NCBI GenBank assembly: GCA_965230275.1
Contig: CBDDKO010000002.1
Location: 2,914,001-2,978,000, forward strand
DNA from: JAJRRS01 sp965230275
Lineage (GTDB): Bacteria; Planctomycetota; Phycisphaerae; Phycisphaerales; Phycisphaeraceae
Reading direction: 5' to 3'
Length of the DNA stretch: 64,000 bases
Shown: positions 53,347 through 63,793 of the stretch, in pieces
Position numbering within the stretch: position 1 is the first letter of the stretch
Layout: each line of letters starts with the position of its first letter
Notes under the pieces: generated by a model
What the model saw: the letters and a program-made list of their open reading frames with translations, nothing else
The model's database searches: none
Told to the model about the DNA's origin: nothing
Made by a program: the position numbers and the translations under genes

Positions 53347-54021
53347 ATGCCCCTGACCATCACCTACCTCGGCCACTCCGGCTTCCTCTTCGATGACGGC
53401 AAACACAAACTGGTTGTAGACCCCTTCCTCACCGGCAACCCCCTCGCCGTCCACAAACCCGACGACATTACCTGCGACTACCTCGCCCTGACCCACGGCC
53501 ACGCCGACCACTTCGGCGACACACTACCCATCGCCAAGAGCAACAACGCCACCGTCATCGCCGCCTTCGAGATATGCGAGTACTGCGCCGAACAAGGCAT
53601 CGAAAAATGCGACCCCGGCAACCCCGGCGGACGCGTCTACACCGACTTCGGCTACATCGCCTTCACCCCCGCCTTCCATTCCTCCAGCTACCAGGGACGC
53701 TACATGGGCCAGCCCTGCGGCCTGATCATCTCCATGGGCGGACACAAGGTCTACCACGCCGGCGACACCGCCCTCTTCAGCGACATGAAACTCATCGGCG
53801 AGATCGGCCAACCCGACATCGCCATGATCCCCGTCGGCGACCGCTTCACCATGGGCCCTAAGCTCGCCACCCACGCCGCCGAATGGGTCAGCCCCAAAAC
53901 CGTCATCCCCGTCCACTACAAAACCTTCCCCCTACTCACCGACGACATCAGCGCATTCAAACCACAAGGCGTCGAAGTCAAAGAAATGCAACCGGGTGAG
54001 GTGTGGGCGATAGCAGAATGA
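53347..54021 (+). CDS. UPF0173-type metal-dependent hydrolase
   Basis: ATG 53347 (MPLTITYLGHSGF) has GGAG at good spacing and gives 224 residues. It is a metallo-beta-lactamase fold protein: metal motif THGHADHFGD, later His (TPAFHSSS), Asp (HAGDTALFSD) and His (VIPVHYKTFP). The substrate is unknown; the family is conserved in bacteria and archaea. Confidence 0.92.
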   Translation: MPLTITYLGHSGFLFDDGKHKLVVDPFLTGNPLAVHKPDDITCDYLALTHGHADHFGDTLPIAKSNNATVIAAFEICEYCAEQGIEKCDPGNPGGRVYTDFGYIAFTPAFHSSSYQGRYMGQPCGLIISMGGHKVYHAGDTALFSDMKLIGEIGQPDIAMIPVGDRFTMGPKLATHAAEWVSPKTVIPVHYKTFPLLTDDISAFKPQGVEVKEMQPGEVWAIAE

Positions 54022-54030
54022 GAACATTAT

Positions 54031-54633
54031 TTACGCATCGTCATTGTGAAGTTGCATTGCGAGATCCGTCCAGTCCTTTGCTTCTTTGCTACGTCCGAGT
54101 TGGCAACACACGTTTGCTAGCTTGTTACAAAGCGCCATATCTGACGAATATAAACTGAACGCTTTTGTATACCATTCGAGCGCGGAAACCATATCATTAT
54201 GCACTGAACAATAGATGTCACCGACTTCCACGTGCCTCGGATAACTTGATTCGATAGATGCTAACTGCTTAAGAATCTCCAGCCTTTCTAGGCATTCATC
54301 ATCAAGTGCATCAGCTAAACCACGCAAGCACCGTATGTGATCGGGGCATAATGCCAAGCCTTTGCGATACCAACCTGCTGCAGAGTCTCTGTCGCCTTCA
54401 AAAATGATTCTTGCCCCACCACCTAAAATGGTCTTGGGCTCATCTAGGGCATTCGTTCTGAGGCATATCTCGCCTATTTGTGCATAGCATTTTGGCGCGT
54501 CCTTAGGATTGATTTTCGCGTGTTTAAGGTACAGCTTGCGTGCCTTCGGGTATCTCTTTGCTACGAATAGTTTGTTGGCCCTTTGAAAATCCGTTAGTCC
54601 TTCGTGAAGTAGATTATTCAGCCACGAAAACAT
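54031..54633 (-). CDS. TPR-like helical protein
   Basis: The 200-residue product has TPR-type helix pairs (RYPKARKLYLKHAKINPKDA, AAGWYRKGLALCPDHIRCLR, SALEWYTKAFSLYSSDMALC). No signal peptide is seen. It is more AT-rich than its neighbours and its stop lies nine bases from the end of the convergent hydrolase gene. This may be a recent acquisition; function unknown. Confidence 0.65.
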   Translation of the reverse strand: MFSWLNNLLHEGLTDFQRANKLFVAKRYPKARKLYLKHAKINPKDAPKCYAQIGEICLRTNALDEPKTILGGGARIIFEGDRDSAAGWYRKGLALCPDHIRCLRGLADALDDECLERLEILKQLASIESSYPRHVEVGDIYCSVHNDMVSALEWYTKAFSLYSSDMALCNKLANVCCQLGRSKEAKDWTDLAMQLHNDDA

Positions 54634-55141
54634 TCAGTGCCTCCGGTATTGGTAACTACATGGTGATAAGTGGATTTTCATGCCGGCATTTTACCATCGG
54701 CTCATGTTTCAATTCTTCTCAGAATTGGATACTCGGGCCGTTATCATGTAGCTGGGTACCTCGCTTTGCTGGCCCCGCCGAAAATTGTGCCCCATATCGA
54801 CCACGATCGTAACTTAATACGGTGAGCTATAGAACCCCGGACGTATAACCACACACATTTCATTCCGGGTTATATTTCAGGACCTCAGCCCATCCGGATC
54901 TGCGCCATCTGCGGAGACCTCCCCCTCCGCGCTCTCTGCGGCCTCTGCGGTAAATCCGCCTTGCTTACCGGCCTGATGCGCACGGCCAAGGCCGATTCGC
55001 GTGATCCTTCTTCCAAACCACGGCAAATCGGTTAATCCTGATCCGGCCAGCAGCTACCGGGTTTTGTGCGAGGTGTTGTGACGTATTTGTGCGCCCAAAG
55101 GTGTCCAGGTCGCCATAGGTAGACCCCCCGGATGTTTCCCC

Positions 55142-55346
55142 GGAAGCTCTGACAGGTTCCATCTGTTCAGCTTCGGCGGATACCGGAAGCGGTGCGAATG
55201 AAGATTGGCACCACTTCCGGGGGGGGGTGCTGACAACCGCACGACGGCGACAGTCTGACTTGTACTGAGTATCCGCTGATTAAAAGGACCGGGACTCACG
55301 GGCTGCCCCCCCGGAAGTTGTGACAGGTTTCATCTGCACGACTTCC
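55142..55346. repeat. Two copies of a covarying hairpin element
   Basis: Both copies (55142-55174 and 55313-55346) share CCGGAAG, the loop TGACAGGTT(C/T)CATCTG and a 3' arm ending ACTTC or GCTTC. A stem pair changes from C-G (55147/55170) to T-A (55318/55341), so the pairing is kept while the bases differ. The second copy folds into a ten-pair stem with one G-T. Confidence 0.6.
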
Positions 55347-55354
55347 TTCCCCGA

Positions 55355-55380
55355 AGCCCACGTTTTTTAAAACGTGGGCT
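55355..55380. terminator. Perfect hairpin, possible bidirectional terminator
   Basis: AGCCCACGTTTT and AAAACGTGGGCT form 12 pairs with a two-base loop. The T-rich centre makes it look less like a classic terminator than a conserved palindrome; no gene ends next to it. Confidence 0.4.
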
Positions 55381-55510
55381 CTTCCGGGGGCGGGGGGACT
55401 TGCAAGCGCTTCGCCCCGGCTGGCATTGGAATCACGGCACACCGGCCCGACCCGGTCCCGCTGACCCGGTGGCCGCCATCGCCCCCGGAGCATCGTGTGT
55501 TTGGAGATAG

Positions 55511-55690
55511 TGAACCGCCAAGACGCCAGGAACGCCAAAAAGACAAAGAACAAGAGTTGATCCACAGATGAACAGGATGTTCAGGATTGGGTCTAACGCG
55601 ATGATTGCCGCGCTTTCATCCTGATTATCCTGCCTATCTGTGGATACCTCTTCAAGCCTATCTCCGCGCTCTTGGCGTCTTGGCGGTTCA
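55511..55690. repeat. MITE-like 180-bp inverted-repeat element
   Basis: The ends TGAACCGCCAAGACGCCA (55511-55528) and TGGCGTCTTGGCGGTTCA (55673-55690) are perfect inverted copies. An inner pair ATCCACAGAT...CAGGAT (55559-55577) matches 55627-55645. There is no open frame inside. A related element is at 63475-63658. Confidence 0.7.
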
Positions 55691-55789
55691 ACCTCATATT
55701 GAAAATGAAAAACCGCCGGCGCGGGGGTTGGAGCTACGCGCCGACGGTATTGGGGGGTGTCAATAATTGTTGGTATCAACCCGCGCTTC

Positions 55790-56026
55790 TTAGGCGGCGT
55801 GCGCGGCCGACATGCCCGAGGTGCCCCAGCGGCGCTGGATGGCCTTGAAGCTCGCTGCCTGCCAGAGGGCGGAGAGGCCGACTAGCGAGTAGACCACGCG
55901 GGCCAGCGCGGCGTCCGAGCCGCCAAACAGGGTGGCGACCAAGTCGAACTGGGCGATGCCGACCAGGCCCCAGTTCAGTCCGCCGACCACCAGCAGGATC
56001 GCTGCAATCACATCAATCGTTTTCAT
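55790..56026 (-). CDS. DUF378 membrane protein
   Basis: The 78-residue protein has the DUF378 pattern (MKTIDVIAAILLVVGGLNWG, then GIAQFDLVATLFGG and RVVYSLVGLSALWQA), with two transmembrane helices and a short basic tail. Function unknown. Confidence 0.9.
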   Translation of the reverse strand: MKTIDVIAAILLVVGGLNWGLVGIAQFDLVATLFGGSDAALARVVYSLVGLSALWQAASFKAIQRRWGTSGMSAAHAA

Positions 56027-56176
56027 CTTCCACTTCCTTTCATTCAGAGTGTTGTCATTCGGTGTACGTGCTTTATGGACCGGTCATTCAATAAGCTATT
56101 CGAGCGCAGGCAGGAAGCGGATTCAAAGAAGTCTGAATCTATCGCTGATTGGGTTGTATGGGTGGACGCCTTTAGG

Positions 56177-56681
56177 TCATCCGTTGAGCGATATCAGGCG
56201 AAGCACATGATCACACATCGCGGGGACGGCGGCCTGCACGGCGGGGCTGAGCGTGTCGGTATGGTCGAAGGCGTCGGTAGAGACGCTGACCGTATGTCCG
56301 GTCGGTGCCCGGCCGTAGAGCATCTGGGACATGGCGAGCAGGCGGGGGAAGGTCCAGTGGTGCGTCAGCCCGGCTTCGGCTTCGCTGCCGGGCTGTTCGG
56401 GGGAAAGGCAATCGTCGGGCGTGACGGGATCGACACGGACCTCACCGATCGCATCGCCGTCCGGGATACGGGCGTCGATGAGGATGGCGTGCTTAGCTTG
56501 CGACAAATCCAGCGCGAGTTCGGGCAGCAGTTGATGCGTGATCACCACGCGGTGCCGTTCACGCTGCTCCCGACTCAGCGTGTTTTCGACCTGCTCGGCT
56601 ATGATCGGGCCGACGCCGTCGTCGCCGCGCATGGGATTGCCGCAGGCAATGATGAGTGTGTCGACTGCCGCATTAAGCGGA

Positions 56682-56689
<8 letters not shown>
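56177..56689 (-). CDS. hoxW: Hydrogenase maturation protease
   Basis: The 170-residue endopeptidase has the family motif CGNPMRGDDGVGP at the start and the nickel-binding Asp/His positions (LIDARIPDG; HHWTF region). It cuts the C-terminal peptide of the large subunit after nickel insertion. It overlaps the end of hoxH by eight bases. The symbol rests on context. Confidence 0.88.
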
Positions 56690-58109
<1,420 letters not shown>

Positions 58110-58174
58110 CGTCGTGTCTGCCGTGTTGAGGGTTCTTGTGTCTAAATTGTATGACGGCGGTCGTGCTCGGCGAA

Positions 58175-58732
58175 CTACAGGCCGAAGCGTGTCAGGGCGT
58201 TAATGTCAGGCTCACGGCCTTCCAGCAGGTCCACAAGGATCTGGAAGATGGCGTCGGCCGGGGGCGGGCAGCCGGGCAGGTACAGGTCGATCTTAATGAC
58301 CTCGTGGATCGGCTTGGCCTTGGGCAGCAGCGGCGGGAGGTAGCTGGCGGGCGGCTTGCGATCTTCCACAGCCGCCGGCTCGGAGGCGTTCTCGATGTAG
58401 GCACGCTCGAGCAGGACGCTGGGTTTGAACGGGTTACGCATCGCCGGGACGTTGCCGGTGACGGCACAGTCGCCCATGGAAATCACGAACTTGCTGCGCT
58501 CGCGGATGACCAGGGCTTTGTGCAGGTCTTCTTCGCTGGAGACAGCGCCCTCGACGAGCGTGATGTCCACGTCGTGCGGGAAGTCTTTGGGATCGACGAT
58601 CGGGGAGTGGACGATATCGACCAGCCCGGCGAGCGTGATCAGCCGTTCGTCGATGTCCAGGAAGGACATGTGGCAGCCCGAGCAGCCGTCGAGCCAAACG
58701 GTGGCGACTTTGGGTTTGGGTGTGTCAGTCAT
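58175..58732 (-). CDS. hoxY: NiFe hydrogenase small subunit (HoxY)
   Basis: ATG 58732 overlaps the stop of hoxU (TAATG) and gives 185 residues. Cysteines of the proximal [4Fe-4S] cluster are in DGCSGCHMSF, GDCAVTG and LPGCPPP. The protein lacks the medial and distal cluster region of larger small subunits, which is typical for HoxY. Confidence 0.94.
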   Translation of the reverse strand: MTDTPKPKVATVWLDGCSGCHMSFLDIDERLITLAGLVDIVHSPIVDPKDFPHDVDITLVEGAVSSEEDLHKALVIRERSKFVISMGDCAVTGNVPAMRNPFKPSVLLERAYIENASEPAAVEDRKPPASYLPPLLPKAKPIHEVIKIDLYLPGCPPPADAIFQILVDLLEGREPDINALTRFGL

Positions 58733-59463
58733 TAGTCGTCCTCCCGCATCAGTGACAGGTAAGGTAGGAACTTGCGTCGCTTGGCCATTTCGCCGGCGCT
58801 GGTGCCCTTCTCGGTCAGTGCGCCGGTCGGGCAGACGTGGACACACTTGCTGCAGTTGGTGCAGGTATCGCTTTCGCCCCAGGGCATGGCCAGGTCGTTG
58901 ACGACCATGCAGTCGATGCCACGGCCCATGATGTCCTTGGTGTGAGCGCCTTCGATCTCGTCACAGACCCGCACACACCGCGAGCAGAGGATGCATCGGT
59001 TGTGGTCAAGGCGGAACTCTTTGTGTGAGCTGTCCACCGAGAGGTTGGGGTAGCGGTACGGCACGTGGATGTGCGTCACGCCCAGCTTCACGGCCATGGC
59101 CTGCAGGTCGCAGTTGCCGTTCGACACACAGACCGAGCAGACGTGGTTGCGTTCGGCGAACATCAGTTCGAGGATGGTGCGACGGTAGGCTTCGAGCCGT
59201 TCTGAGTGCGTGACCACAGCCATTTCCTGGTAGCAGGCCGTCGTGCACGCGGGCATGAGCCTGCCGTGCGGCAGCACCTCGACCAGGCAGAGCCGGCAGC
59301 CACCCCATGGGGTGAGGCCTTCAAGGTTACATAACGACGGTATGTCGATGCCGTTTTCACGCGCAACCTGCAGGACGGTCTGATCGGCCTGCGCCGTGAC
59401 ATCGGTGTCGTTGATCTTGATCGTGAAGGTTTCGGGTCGGTGGACAACGTTACGTGGGCTCAT
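58732..59463 (-). CDS. hoxU: Diaphorase subunit HoxU
   Basis: The 243-residue protein is the N-terminal NuoG-like subunit: a [2Fe-2S] ferredoxin domain (LCNLEGLTPWGGCRLC), a His/Cys cluster (HVCSVCVSNGNC) and two [4Fe-4S] motifs (CILCSRCVRVC and CTNCSKCVHVCPTG). It passes electrons between HoxF and HoxY. Its start overlaps the stop of hoxF by four bases. Confidence 0.94.
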   Translation of the reverse strand: MSPRNVVHRPETFTIKINDTDVTAQADQTVLQVARENGIDIPSLCNLEGLTPWGGCRLCLVEVLPHGRLMPACTTACYQEMAVVTHSERLEAYRRTILELMFAERNHVCSVCVSNGNCDLQAMAVKLGVTHIHVPYRYPNLSVDSSHKEFRLDHNRCILCSRCVRVCDEIEGAHTKDIMGRGIDCMVVNDLAMPWGESDTCTNCSKCVHVCPTGALTEKGTSAGEMAKRRKFLPYLSLMREDD

Positions 59464-61118
59464 GAGGGCACCTCCGCGATACGTGTGCCTGCCATGCCCT
59501 TGCCGTTACCGGCGGGCGAGACAAGGCGGTCGATGTATTCATTCTCGAAGTACTTCAGTGTGCTGAGCACGGGGTTGGGGGCTGTCTGGCCGAGGCCGCA
59601 GAGGCTGGTGTGCTTGACGACGTCGCACAGTTCCTTGAGCAGATCAAGATCCGCCTGTGTGCCTTCGCCCTTATAGATCTTGTCGAGCAGTTCATGCATC
59701 TGCCAAGTGCCGACGCGGCAGGGGACGCACTTGCCGCAGGATTCGCTCATGCAGAACTCCATGAAGAAGCGGGCGACGTCGACCATGTCGGAGGTCTCGT
59801 CCATGATGATCATCCCGCCGGAGCCCATGATGGAGCCGACCTCGGCGAGCGATTCATAATCGACGCTCATGTCCATGTAATCTTCGGGGATGCACCCGCC
59901 GGAGGGCCCGCCGGTCTGCACGGCCTTGAGCTTGCCTTCGCCGGAAACCCCGCCGCCGATGTCGAAGACGATGTCCCTGAGCTTCATGCCCATGGGCACT
60001 TCGATCAGGCCTGTGTTGACGACGCTGCCGGCCAGGGCGAAGACCTTGGTGCCCTTGCTCTTCTCCGTGCCGATCGAGGCGTACCAGTCGCCGCCCTCGC
60101 GGATGATGGCGGGGACGTTGGCGAGGGTCTCGACGTTGTTGATGCAGGTGGGCTTGCCGAACAGGCCGTAGTTGGCCGGGTACGGCGGGCGTGGCCTGGG
60201 TTGGCCGCGCTTGCCTTCGATCGATGCGATCAAGGCGGTCTCTTCACCGCAGACAAAAGCACCTGCGCCGAGGCGGATTTCGATATCAAAGTTAAACGGC
60301 GTGCCGCAGATCCCCCGCCCGAGCATACCGGCACGCGAGGCCTGCTTGATCGCCAGCTTCAGGCGTTTGATCGCCAGCGGATACTCGGCCCGGACGTAGA
60401 TGTAGCCCTTGTCGGCCCCGACGGCGTAGGCACACAGCGCCATGCCTTCGAGCAGACGGTGCGGGTCGCTTTCCAGAACCGCGCGGTCCATGAACGCGCC
60501 GGGGTCGCCTTCGTCGGCGTTACAGATGACGTACTTCTGTTCGTTGGTCATCTTCGCGACGTTCGACCACTTCAGGCCCGTCGGATACCCACCCCCGCCA
60601 CGGCCGCGGAGCCCGCTGGCCTTGATGTGCTCGCGGACGTCGTGTGTCGAGAGTTCGGTCAGAGCCATGGCCAGCGCGCTGTAGCCGCCGACGGCGACAT
60701 AATCTTCGATACGCTCGGGGTCGATGAAGCCGGAGTTCTCCAGGACCACACGCTTCTGCTGCTTGAAGAACGGGACATCGGTCGGGCACAGCAGTTTCTT
60801 GACGGGCTCGCTATCGACACTCTTGGCGATGGCTTCGGCGTCGTCGGGTGTGACACCCTGGTACATCGTCTCCTTGCCGTCGTTGTCGTCAACAGCGACC
60901 AGCGGACCGGCCGAGCACAGCCCCATGCAGCCGACGCACTTGACCTTGCACTTCTCTTCCTTGCCGTCGGCCTTGAGCGATTCGCCGATCTTCTCGGCGA
61001 TCTGGTCTGCATGAGTGGACAGGCAGCTCGCGGCCATGCATACACGGACGGTGTGCTCGGTCTGCTTGGCTTGCTCTTGTTCTTGTTCGGCTAAAGCAGT
61101 GAGTTCATCAGGCGTCAT
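59460..61118 (-). CDS. hoxF: Diaphorase subunit HoxF (NuoF-like)
   Basis: The 552-residue protein has an N-terminal thioredoxin-like [2Fe-2S] part (CMAASCLSTHADQ, CVGCMGLCSAGP), the FMN/NADH-binding GLRGRGGGGYPTGLKW and EYICNADEGDPGAFMD-like motifs, and the [4Fe-4S] motif ESCGKCVPCRVGT. It oxidises or reduces NAD(H). It overlaps hoxE by 11 bases. Confidence 0.95.
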   Translation of the reverse strand: MTPDELTALAEQEQEQAKQTEHTVRVCMAASCLSTHADQIAEKIGESLKADGKEEKCKVKCVGCMGLCSAGPLVAVDDNDGKETMYQGVTPDDAEAIAKSVDSEPVKKLLCPTDVPFFKQQKRVVLENSGFIDPERIEDYVAVGGYSALAMALTELSTHDVREHIKASGLRGRGGGGYPTGLKWSNVAKMTNEQKYVICNADEGDPGAFMDRAVLESDPHRLLEGMALCAYAVGADKGYIYVRAEYPLAIKRLKLAIKQASRAGMLGRGICGTPFNFDIEIRLGAGAFVCGEETALIASIEGKRGQPRPRPPYPANYGLFGKPTCINNVETLANVPAIIREGGDWYASIGTEKSKGTKVFALAGSVVNTGLIEVPMGMKLRDIVFDIGGGVSGEGKLKAVQTGGPSGGCIPEDYMDMSVDYESLAEVGSIMGSGGMIIMDETSDMVDVARFFMEFCMSESCGKCVPCRVGTWQMHELLDKIYKGEGTQADLDLLKELCDVVKHTSLCGLGQTAPNPVLSTLKYFENEYIDRLVSPAGNGKGMAGTRIAEVPS

Positions 61119-61617
61119 TGGGCACCCACCCTTCGATCTTCTCGACCATTTGTTCGCTGGTTACTTTGCCGGCCACGTCGCCGTCAAACACCACCGCCGG
61201 CGCCAGGCCGCAGGCACCGACACACCTTGCACCCATCAGCGAGACCTCGCCGTCCTCGGTGGTTTCGCCGAGCTGGATGTCGTACTTCTCACCCATCGTC
61301 TCGATCAGCTTGGGCGCGCCCTTGATGTAGCAGGCGGTGCCCTGGCAGACGACGCAGGTGTGTTTGCCCTTGGGCTTGAGGGTGAAGAAGTGATAGAACG
61401 TTGCGACGCCGTAGGCCGCGCTCAGAGGCACGCGCAGCCGCTTGGCGACGAAGCGGAGAGCCACATCATCGATGTAGCCGAACGCTTCCTGCACGGTGTG
61501 CAGCGTTTCGATCAGTGCGTGACGGTTCAGCCCGTTACGACGCGCGGTGCCGTCTACGATACGCCACCGTTTGTCGTCACTGGGCAACTCGACTTTGGGT
61601 TGTAGGGTCGCTGGCAT
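61108..61617 (-). CDS. hoxE: Diaphorase subunit HoxE (NuoE-like)
   Basis: ATG 61617 (MPATLQPKVEL) gives 169 residues; the open frame runs further upstream but without ribosome site. The [2Fe-2S] motif is CVVCQGTACYIKG with CVGACGLAP. With HoxF, U, Y and H it forms the pentameric bidirectional enzyme, first gene of the operon. Confidence 0.93.
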   Translation of the reverse strand: MPATLQPKVELPSDDKRWRIVDGTARRNGLNRHALIETLHTVQEAFGYIDDVALRFVAKRLRVPLSAAYGVATFYHFFTLKPKGKHTCVVCQGTACYIKGAPKLIETMGEKYDIQLGETTEDGEVSLMGARCVGACGLAPAVVFDGDVAGKVTSEQMVEKIEGWVPNDA

Positions 61618-62084
61618 AGTCAGCCCTCGATTCCGGACGTTGATGAACAGGAACGGCCCCACGATGGGGCGACCGCAGACAGGCGCGTAACAACGCGCCG
61701 GTGAAGCGGGGTTTGATCGTGAGAATGAAAAATATCTACGGCACCCATTGCGTCGCGACAGGCGCGGATAGACGGGGATTGAATTACGCAAACAACAAGC
61801 ATTGCACGGGCCCTTCAACCACTCACTAGAGCGGCCAATTAGAAGATACATCGATCTGATGTATTTGTAAACCGCAACGCAAGTAATTCACAGATTGATT
61901 ACGCATGCATTGTTGTGTGTGAGATTCAGTTGCAACAAGATCTTGCAAACGCAGTTAACTAATCGTAAACCCTGTCTATTTGCTATCTAGCGTGTGAGGG
62001 CACGTATGGCACTCTTGCCTTGACACAGGCAGAGCAAACTGCTGAAGGACGATCAATTCCACAAGCCATTAGAATCAAATACCC
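61618..62084. other. Regulatory region upstream of hox operon
   Basis: No gene is seen. Inverted repeats present are GGCGCG/CGCGCC (about 61680-61698), ATACATC-GATCT-GATGTAT (61846-61864) and the palindrome CAAGATCTTG (about 61935-61946). They are candidate operator or leader structures for hoxE; none is assigned to a known regulator. Confidence 0.4.
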
Positions 62085-62537
62085 ATGCCACAAAGGATAT
62101 ACACCAGTGCGTACGCATCACTGAGGATCATGGGTGAACACCTCGATCCGTTGGATGTGATGCATGCGCTGCGACTGCCTCATGATCATGTTCACCGTAA
62201 TGGCGAGCCGCGCTTTGGACGCCGGCGTAACGGAGAGGTTGTGGCGTATGTTCCATTCAATCATGGGCAGTGGAGCATGTCATCGGAGAAGTGGGTAGAA
62301 AGCTCAACGCTCAACACTCACTTGAGTTGGCTGTTAGACCAAATAGAGCCTCTAGCTGAACAGTTGCAGGCGCTCTTGGATAGAGGATATGAGGCCGACT
62401 TCTTCTGTTTTTCTGAAGGACGAAGCCCTGATCCACCCAGCCTTCCGCGTCAGACACGGGAGCGAGCCGAAGCTCTGGGGATCAAGATCGATATCGATCA
62501 TTACGATTCAACGGAATACAGCCATCCCGAGGAATAG
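62085..62537 (+). CDS. DUF4279 protein
   Basis: The 150-residue protein matches DUF4279: ASLRIMGEHLDPLDVMHALR, HGQWSMSSEKWVESSTLNTH, LSWLLDQIEPLAEQLQALLD and FFCFSEGRSPDPPSLP. The family is listed as an immunity protein in some toxin loci, but no toxin gene is next to it. It stands alone between hox and the isomerase gene. Confidence 0.8.
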   Translation: MPQRIYTSAYASLRIMGEHLDPLDVMHALRLPHDHVHRNGEPRFGRRRNGEVVAYVPFNHGQWSMSSEKWVESSTLNTHLSWLLDQIEPLAEQLQALLDRGYEADFFCFSEGRSPDPPSLPRQTRERAEALGIKIDIDHYDSTEYSHPEE

Positions 62538-62559
62538 GTTGGCGTATCCGCCTCACTAG

Positions 62560-63450
62560 TCATGACATCGTGATCTTATCGACCAGGTACTTTCCCACGG
62601 CGAGGTTGTAGCGTAGGGCTTCGTCAAGCAGTTCGACAGGGACGCGCCGGATCGCTTGATGCGTCTCGAAGGCGAAGGGGCCTTGGAAGTTGATCTGTCG
62701 TAAGCCGGCGCAGACACCTTCCCAATCCACGGCGGGGGTTTCGATGCTGAACGGCAGGACGTGGTCATCCCGGTCGGGACCGGAGCAGGTTTCCTGGATG
62801 TGGATGGCTTTGAGACGTTCGCCCAGCGCGGTGATGCCGACCCGTTGATCCAGGCCGTTCATATGGGCGTGGCCGGTGTCCCAGCAGGCACCGATCAGGG
62901 GGTGATTCAACTCATCAATCAGGGCGCACTGCTCTTCGGGGATGCCGGCAAAGTAGCGCTGGCCGCCGCGCGTCTGGGCATAGTGATCGAAGATGTTTTC
63001 GATGGCGATGCCGACGTTGTACTTCTCGCAGTCGCCAATCAACCCCCGAAAAAATGCTGCATTGCCCTGAAGCATAGCTGCGTCGTGCTCGGCATCGAAG
63101 TTGCCCGGGAAGATGTCCGGGTGCAGGACCATCCATGGGATGCCCAGTCGGCCACAGACTTTCAGCGCGTGGCGGCAGCATTCGCGAGAGCGTTCGGCTT
63201 CCGCGTCTTTGCCGAACATATCGAAGAACGGGCCGTGGGCCTGGACCCATTCGAGCCCGGCTTCCTGTGCCCACTGAGCCCGTTGATCGGCCCACGCGTA
63301 GGCGGCGACATCGTCAGCCCAATCCAGGTCGTTATGAAACTTGTAGAACGGCAGGTCGATGCCGTCGAACCCGGCCTTGGCCAGCGCGGCGTAGAGCTGC
63401 GGCTCGGTGACCGACTCGGGGCGGATGTTGGTGCTGGTGGCGATCTTCAT
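62560..63450 (-). CDS. Sugar phosphate isomerase/epimerase-like TIM-barrel protein
   Basis: ATG 63450 (MKIATSTNIRPESV) gives 296 residues; the longer frame is not supported. Motifs: AKAGFDGIDLPFYKF, VQAHGPFFDMFGKD, NVGIAIENIFDHYAQTRGG, GACWDTGHAHMNG and AIHIQETCSGPDRDDHVLPF. The Glu, Asp and His residues are those of the metal site of the AP endonuclease 2 family. The substrate is not known. Confidence 0.88.
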   Translation of the reverse strand: MKIATSTNIRPESVTEPQLYAALAKAGFDGIDLPFYKFHNDLDWADDVAAYAWADQRAQWAQEAGLEWVQAHGPFFDMFGKDAEAERSRECCRHALKVCGRLGIPWMVLHPDIFPGNFDAEHDAAMLQGNAAFFRGLIGDCEKYNVGIAIENIFDHYAQTRGGQRYFAGIPEEQCALIDELNHPLIGACWDTGHAHMNGLDQRVGITALGERLKAIHIQETCSGPDRDDHVLPFSIETPAVDWEGVCAGLRQINFQGPFAFETHQAIRRVPVELLDEALRYNLAVGKYLVDKITMS

Positions 63451-63474
63451 GGGGAGACTCCGAGAAATCGAACT

Positions 63475-63658
63475 TGAACCGCGAAGGCGCGAAAGTATGA
63501 AGAGAAAGAATAGGCCACAGATGGACACGGATGAACACAGATTATGTCATGGGTTTTGTTGCCCAGAGCCCAAGTTCAATTCTTCTCTATGTTGATCGGT
63601 GTTCATCGGTGGCTCTTACCTAGTCTTCTTCGCGCCCTTCGCGTCTTCGTGGTTCCAA
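63475..63658. repeat. MITE-like inverted-repeat element, second copy
   Basis: The left end TGAACCGCGAAGGCGCGAA and the right end (complement of 63629-63658) are imperfect inverted copies of each other; inside CCACAGATGGACACGGATGA pairs with TTCATCGGTGG. It is of the same family as 55511-55690. Confidence 0.65.
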
Positions 63659-63793
63659 TTCTTACACTTTATCGGCCGTTGTAGCGGCTGACAGCTTCTG
63701 TCGCAAAGGCTTTGGGGTTGCCGATACATTCATACCGTGGCGCGATGCGTGTGCGCCGGCTAAGTCTTCGTCATTTACAGGTATATGCACATC

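Larger units (their letters stand above)
54634..55510. other. Repeat-rich intergenic region
   Basis: No gene is seen. The region holds a decayed copy of a CTGCGGTAAATCC-type repeat (about 54890-54960), two copies of a hairpin element (55142-55174 and 55313-55346) and a perfect 12-pair hairpin (55355-55380). Confidence 0.5.

Noticed and set aside
59610..61094. Plus-strand open frame of 494 codons over hoxF
   Set aside because: hoxF on the other strand has all expected motifs; the long antisense frame comes from high GC codon use.
62085..62537. Toxin-immunity pair around the DUF4279 gene
   Set aside because: No toxin-like gene lies on either side; neighbours are hoxE and an isomerase-like gene.
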